64,000 nt of DNA from Channallabes apus (taxonomy: Eukaryota; Chordata; Actinopteri; Siluriformes; Clariidae): assembly GCA_030522415.1 (NCBI GenBank), contig CM060127.1, positions 3,141,422 through 3,205,421 of the forward strand. Reading direction: 5' to 3'. The notes below the pieces were generated by a model. That model saw only the letters and a program-made list of their open reading frames with translations, had not been told where the DNA came from and made no database searches. Positions within the stretch are counted from its first letter, which is position 1. Each line of letters begins with the position of its first letter. Below, one piece after another: positions 51,501-64,000 of this stretch. The translations under genes and the position numbers were made by a program.

Positions 51501-51985
51501 TTTTTTTAAAAAGGTCGCTGTTAAAGCATCCGGAATAATGCCAGTACCAAGTTGTGTGCGGATCGGATGGTATCAGATCTGATGATATCAGATCCATGAG
51601 GGAGCGAGGCAGAACATGGAATGAACTTATAAATTAAGTTATAAATAAAGTCTTACAACAGATGTTCTTGTTGATGTCATGTTCTTATTGATTGCAAGAA
51701 CTATGTATATGAATTATTTGGAATATGATGATGATGGTAATTATTATTAATATTATTATTATTAGTGGTGGTAGTAGAAGTATTAGTTTTATTATCAGCA
51801 GTAGTAGTGTGTATGCAGGTAAGACTCACCTGGGCTTTGTGGAAAGCTCCTTCTGATATATTATACTTGTTGAGAAACAGCTTGACATAATAAAAACTAA
51901 AAATGCTGTTCATCATGCTGGATCCCAGTGTAGTCATGGAATAAGCCACAGAGGGCGGATGTGTTGAGAGTCTCAGCACCTTCAT
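39785..51985 (-). CDS. mfsd13al: MFSD13/TMEM180-type major facilitator protein, six exons
   Basis: Joining exons 51985-51830, 50050-49328, 48574-48420, 46647-46564, 42521-42381 and 39926-39785 gives an open frame of 1401 nt (466 residues) with GT-AG junctions and consistent phases (0, 0, 2, 2, 2). The protein is strongly hydrophobic with about a dozen predicted membrane spans. [10 protein letters not shown] after the first span (about residues 59-68) is the N-D-P-x-x-G signature seen in the GPH/MFS_2-like branch of the major facilitator superfamily. [17 protein letters not shown] and [17 protein letters not shown] match the second half of MFSD13A/TMEM180 as I remember it. Human MFSD13A is somewhat longer. 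Substrate unknown in the family; location presumably membrane. It lies head-to-head with cdr2, as Mfsd13b does with Cdr2 in mammals from memory, so the paralogue label (mfsd13al/mfsd13b) rests on synteny and is less sure than the family. Confidence 0.85.
39932..39972. repeat. (GA)n microsatellite at a splice acceptor
   Basis: About 20 GA units; on the minus strand it reads (CT)n directly before the CCTACAG acceptor of mfsd13al exon 6. Confidence 0.9.
40461..40511. repeat. Poly-C and (CA)n tract
   Basis: A C run followed by CACCCCACA variants and about 14 CA units. Confidence 0.9.
40559..41118 (+). mobile_element. Tc1-like non-autonomous DNA transposon
   Basis: About 560 bp bounded by TA at 40557-40558 and 41119-41120. 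Inverted ends share CACTACCGTTCAAAAGTTTG (one mismatch, ATCG at the right). The middle preserves a decayed Tc1 transposase N-terminal segment around 40820-40930, readable as [18 protein letters not shown], with no long ORF. Located in intron 5 of mfsd13al. Confidence 0.75.
41365..41600 (+). mobile_element. Decayed dispersed repeat
   Basis: Begins TGATCAGCCATAAGATTAAAAC, which I recognise as the end of a repeat common in fish genomes (thought to be a DNA transposon); the remainder is degraded. Class assignment is from memory. Confidence 0.4.
41915..42146 (-). mobile_element. SINE fragment, head missing
   Basis: Reverse-orientation body of the tRNA-headed SINE found complete at 46864-47224: shared blocks CTATCCCAGGAG, GGGTACACCCTGGAC and CATGTCTTTGGACTGTGGG. 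Ends before the tRNA-like head. Confidence 0.7.
42381..42521 (-). CDS. mfsd13al: mfsd13al exon 5
   Basis: 141 nt between CACCAG and GTAAATG, encoding [20 protein letters not shown] and a membrane segment [14 protein letters not shown]. Phase 2 at both ends. Confidence 0.9.
42600..45224 (+). mobile_element. L2-clade LINE, 5'-truncated
   Basis: Inserted in intron 4 of mfsd13al, opposite to the gene. Contains a 529-residue RT-containing ORF and a ~1 kb 3' UTR ending GCGCTATACAAATAAAACTG followed by AATTGAATT-type tail, the usual L2 terminus. The left boundary is uncertain by tens of bases; no clear target duplication was found. Confidence 0.85.
42652..44241 (+). CDS. L2 ORF2 fragment with altered RT active site
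   Basis: 529 residues, no internal stop. RT blocks: [48 protein letters not shown], and YADDTQ at about residues 250-255. Motif A reads [10 protein letters not shown]: the first, catalytic Asp is Asn at residue 160 (codon AAC, 43129-43131), while the related copy at 55233-55700 has Asp here. With the endonuclease also missing, the protein should be catalytically dead. Confidence 0.85.
   Translation: MSDSNLEYFTPLEENELISLISSANSSTCILDPIPTRLLKQIVPVITKPLLRIINSSLSIGYVPKSFKLAVIKPIIKKPDLDPCQLSNYRPISNLPFISKILENIVAEQLCSYLHRNGIHELYQSGFRPHHSTETALVKVVNDLLLASDQGCVTMLVLLNLSAAFDTIDHAILLHRLENVVGIKGTALSWLRSYLTDRYQYVDLNGDYSACSLGEFGVPQGSVLGPLLFSLYMLPLGNIIRKHGISFHCYADDTQLNVSAKPDEKNHLTKVEQCVHDIRNWMLINFLLLNPDKTEVLVIGPHTARSKILDHTVTLDGLSVPSSATVKDLGVIIDSSLSFEAHVDNITRIAFFHLRNIAKIRNILSVNDAQKLVHAFITSRLDYCNALLSGCSVRCINKLQLVQNAAARVLTRTRRYEHITPILSSLHWLPVKFRIDFKILLSTYKALNGLALQYLSELLVSYDPPRLLRSKDAGCLSVPRIMKTTAGGRAFSYKAPKLWNSLPNSVRDSDTVSVFKSRLKTYLFSQAFL
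45477..45514. repeat. (CA)n microsatellite
   Basis: About 19 CA units in intron 4 of mfsd13al. Confidence 0.95.
45759..46235 (+). mobile_element. Decayed L2 C-terminal fragment
   Basis: Keeps [27 protein letters not shown] and LVQNAV, matching [20 protein letters not shown] and LVQNAA of the copy at 42652, then loses frame; a later piece resembles the [10 protein letters not shown] end. Much older than its neighbour. Confidence 0.75.
46564..46647 (-). CDS. mfsd13al: mfsd13al exon 4
   Basis: 84 nt between GTGTTAG and GTAAAA; with the previous exon gives [20 protein letters not shown] and ends in a basic stretch DLEKNKR. The acceptor 12 nt downstream (GTTCAG) would shift the frame and is not used. 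Confidence 0.88.
46852..46863. repeat. Left target-site duplication of SINE
   Basis: AACTTTAGCCAT, repeated at 47225-47236. Confidence 0.88.
46864..47224 (+). mobile_element. tRNA-headed SINE, full length
   Basis: 361 bp with a perfect 12 bp target duplication. The head has pol III boxes: TGGTGTAGTGGTTAG (A) and GGGTTCGATTCC (B). The body holds the conserved TTTGCATGTTCTCCCCG and CAGTCCAAAGACATGCA blocks and the tail ends in GAAT repeats. Resembles the Mermaid-type SINEs of cypriniform and siluriform fish; that name is from memory. Confidence 0.85.
47225..47236. repeat. Right target-site duplication of SINE
   Basis: AACTTTAGCCAT directly after the GAATGAATG tail. Confidence 0.88.
48396..48415. 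repeat. (GT)n tract at a splice donor
   Basis: On the minus strand it reads (CA)n starting a few bases after the GTAAAC donor of mfsd13al exon 3. Confidence 0.9.
48420..48574 (-). CDS. mfsd13al: mfsd13al exon 3
   Basis: 155 nt between TGTCCAG and GTAAAC; two hydrophobic spans, [20 protein letters not shown] and [12 protein letters not shown]. Ends in phase 2 (AT|G). Confidence 0.9.
48655..49215. repeat. Pyrimidine-rich low-complexity region
   Basis: TTTCTTTCC-type sequence over more than 500 bp in intron 2 of mfsd13al, giving spurious Phe-rich ORFs; GA-rich on the gene strand. Confidence 0.8.
49328..50050 (-). CDS. mfsd13al: mfsd13al exon 2 (large)
   Basis: 723 nt, 241 codons, starting [19 protein letters not shown] and ending GAGFICPQ before GTGCGT. 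Holds about six membrane spans, including [20 protein letters not shown] and [18 protein letters not shown], and the loop [15 protein letters not shown] between spans 2 and 3 as in the facilitator fold. Confidence 0.92.
50165..50412 (-). mobile_element. tRNA-headed SINE, reverse copy
   Basis: Same family as 46864-47224: shares GAGAACATGCAAACTCCA and CATGTCTTTGGACTGTGGG, and the head GGGAATCGAACCCTCGACC with the B box. Several substitutions and a shortened body. In intron 1 of mfsd13al. Confidence 0.8.
51830..51985 (-). CDS. mfsd13al: mfsd13al exon 1
   Basis: 52 codons from ATG at 51985 to CAG before GTGAGT. Encodes the first span, [20 protein letters not shown], and the loop [14 protein letters not shown]. 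No in-frame upstream Met was seen. Confidence 0.88.
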
Positions 51986-52287
51986 GGTGATTTGTTTTTA
52001 GTTTTAATTTTACTTGTATAAAAAAAAAACAACTAATAATAATATTACACTAAATTAAAGCAAGGAAAGAATGAACTAAAAAAGAAAATGCAACGTTTTC
52101 GTTTTGCAAAAGAAAAATGCCCAAGTCATAAATGACACATTATGAACTCTTACTTCTGTACTCGGAGTAAACTAACTAATGCTGTGGGTGCAAGCATGAG
52201 AAGGAAAACACGAACCCGGAAAAAAGACATTACTCCTATCCTTCATTGTGTACGGAAGAAAAAGTTGGGTTGGGCCCATTTTTGGAG

Positions 52288-52381
52288 TGACGTAAAAAGA
52301 AATTCGCCCTCTGATTGGACAACAGGTTTTTCTCACCGCCCATAGTGACGTCAGTCGAAAGAAATTCCGTTCTCTTATTGG
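52288..52381. promoter_or_regulatory. Duplicated CRE-CCAAT module
   Basis: Two related blocks: GTGACGT-AAAAAGAAATTC-CTCTGATTGGA (52287-52319) and GTGACGTCAG-CGAAAGAAATTC-CTCTTATTGGA (52345-52382). Spacing from CRE to ATTGG is 26 and 31 bp. Confidence 0.65.
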
Positions 52382-52513
52382 ATGTGTTTTAAACTACAGT
52401 TAAAAAAGTTCCCTACTTGTACGCACTCGTTATTGCGCGAGCCAACGCGCTTTAGTGCACTACTTAGTGCCAGGGAGAGTGTTTTAGGATACGGCTTGTC
52501 TTCTGGTCCTGCT

Positions 52514-52588
52514 ATGGAGTTTGCCACGTTGCCGCAGATGCAGAACAACGCCACCGGGTGTGTTTTACATCAGCGTACAGCAAAGTGA
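52514..52588 (+). other. Candidate upstream ORF in cdr2 leader
   Basis: ATGG start and 24 codons to TGA, ending 65 nt before the proposed cdr2 start and in a different reading arrangement. Only relevant if transcription starts upstream of it. Confidence 0.35.
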
Positions 52589-52653
52589 CCTGATGTACAA
52601 GGGTGTTGTTACAGAGGAGAGAACTTAAAATTGGATTTTAGAAAGGTGGGAAA

Positions 52654-63061
<10,408 letters not shown>

Positions 63062-64000
63062 CTCTGGGTGGTGGTTCCTTTTTTTTCTTTTTTTTTTTCC
63101 CCGTGTTCCACTAGATTAAACAGCAGTATTCTCATCAGCCTTCGTCCTTTTTTTAAAAAAAAAACTTTGCACTCTGTTCTCCTCTGTGTAAAATGTGCGG
63201 CTCCGGACGCGTCACTCAGCGTTCAGGTGCTAACATACCAGAGTGCATTGTGGGATATTAGCAGAGTCTCTGGTATTTTACACTACGTCTGCGTTAGAGA
63301 CGATTCCCTGAGCTATGCACTCTACTGTAACTTGTGATCGTGACCGCGGTCCGAATGCAACGTTAGCCTTCGTGCTTCAGTCTGGCTTCACGGAGAGATT
63401 TCAAAATTAGAGCATGAACAAGTGATACGCTCTGTCCCTTACGCAAAAGAAAAAGGGAAAAAAAAAGTCATGAAAATTTCTCGTGTTTCATTTTTGCCAT
63501 AATATTCAGCTTTATTTATTTTATAGACATTAATTTATTTGAGTTAATTTTATTTCGTTTTGGTTTTATAAATTTTTGTTTTTACACGTTCCCACATTTG
63601 TTAAATGTCACGTATTTTGCTTGAATTCAGGACTAAATGCATAAAAATCTATTCTAGATCTAGTCTATTTTTTTTTCTTTCCCTCCCACATTATTATTAC
63701 AAACCACTAAGTCACATGACTTTACTGTATGGAGCCACCTAGTGGCAGTTCAGTGCATTGCTGCGTTCTGTTTGACAATTATTAACATATCAAGTAAATC
63801 ACGTGGAATTTCTGCTTCGCTTTATCGGAGAGGTGTGTGGTGACACCGAAACGCTCATCAAACCTCAAAGACGCCATAAAAGCATAAAACGGACAGATTA
63901 TGCTGCTCTGGCTTTCTTAAAAAAAAAAATTAAACACCATCATTTCTTCATCAGTAGTCTTACTGTATATACGTGTAAAAGAAATTAAATAATGACGTGC
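63062..64000 (+). other. cdr2 3' UTR and flank
   Basis: AT-rich, no further exon seen. ATTAAA at 63984-63989 is a candidate poly(A) signal, but the window ends before it can be judged. Confidence 0.5.

Larger units (their letters stand above)
51986..52653. promoter_or_regulatory. Divergent promoter between mfsd13al and cdr2
   Basis: The two start codons are only 668 bp apart and point away from each other. The region has CCAAT boxes (ATTGG at 52314-52318 and 52377-52381), a full CRE TGACGTCA at 52346-52353 and a half CRE at 52288-52295. No TATA box at a useful place was noted. Confidence 0.7.

Overview
The window is vertebrate nuclear DNA, almost certainly from a teleost fish. It has spliced genes with canonical GT-AG introns, teleost-type LINEs (one Rex1/CR1-like, several L2), Tc1-like remnants, tRNA-headed SINEs and many dinucleotide microsatellites. 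The species cannot be fixed from the sequence; a catfish-type genome is only a guess from the SINE style.

Region 1 (1-36585) is a tandem array of a ~1.51 kb unit. Each unit carries a tRNA-Leu(AAG) gene and a tRNA-Ser(GCT) gene, both on the minus strand, in a non-coding spacer. I count 23 Leu and 23 Ser copies. Many keep full cloverleaves and A/B boxes; others carry stem mismatches, lost T-loop C56 or a lost G18. The array contains diverged subtypes arranged partly as ~3.0 kb dimers, hybrid units, a paired template-switch scar, one 5'-truncated Rex1-like LINE (3291-5536) with an intact reverse transcriptase ORF, and one 55 bp LINE tail. It runs off the left edge and stops in a 200 N assembly gap (36586-36785), so its true length is unknown.

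Region 2 (36786-39784) is gene-poor flank with a (TG)n tract and a MITE-like candidate.

Region 3 (39785-51985, minus strand) is a six-exon gene for a 466-residue multipass membrane protein of the MFSD13/TMEM180 group of the major facilitator superfamily. Its introns hold a nearly complete L2 3' half, a decayed L2, a Tc1-type non-autonomous element, and three SINE copies.

Region 4 (51986-52653) is a short divergent promoter with two related CRE/CCAAT modules. Region 5 (52654-64000, plus strand) is a five-exon cdr2 gene for a 412-residue coiled-coil protein and its 3' UTR. Its introns hold an antisense L2 with an internal deletion, promoter-like GC/CRE/E-box blocks, an AT-rich minisatellite, two Tc1-like remnants and a ~187 bp near-perfect foldback. 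The head-to-head cdr2/mfsd13 arrangement agrees with vertebrate synteny as I remember it. The tRNA array is a separate, rapidly evolving domain next to it.
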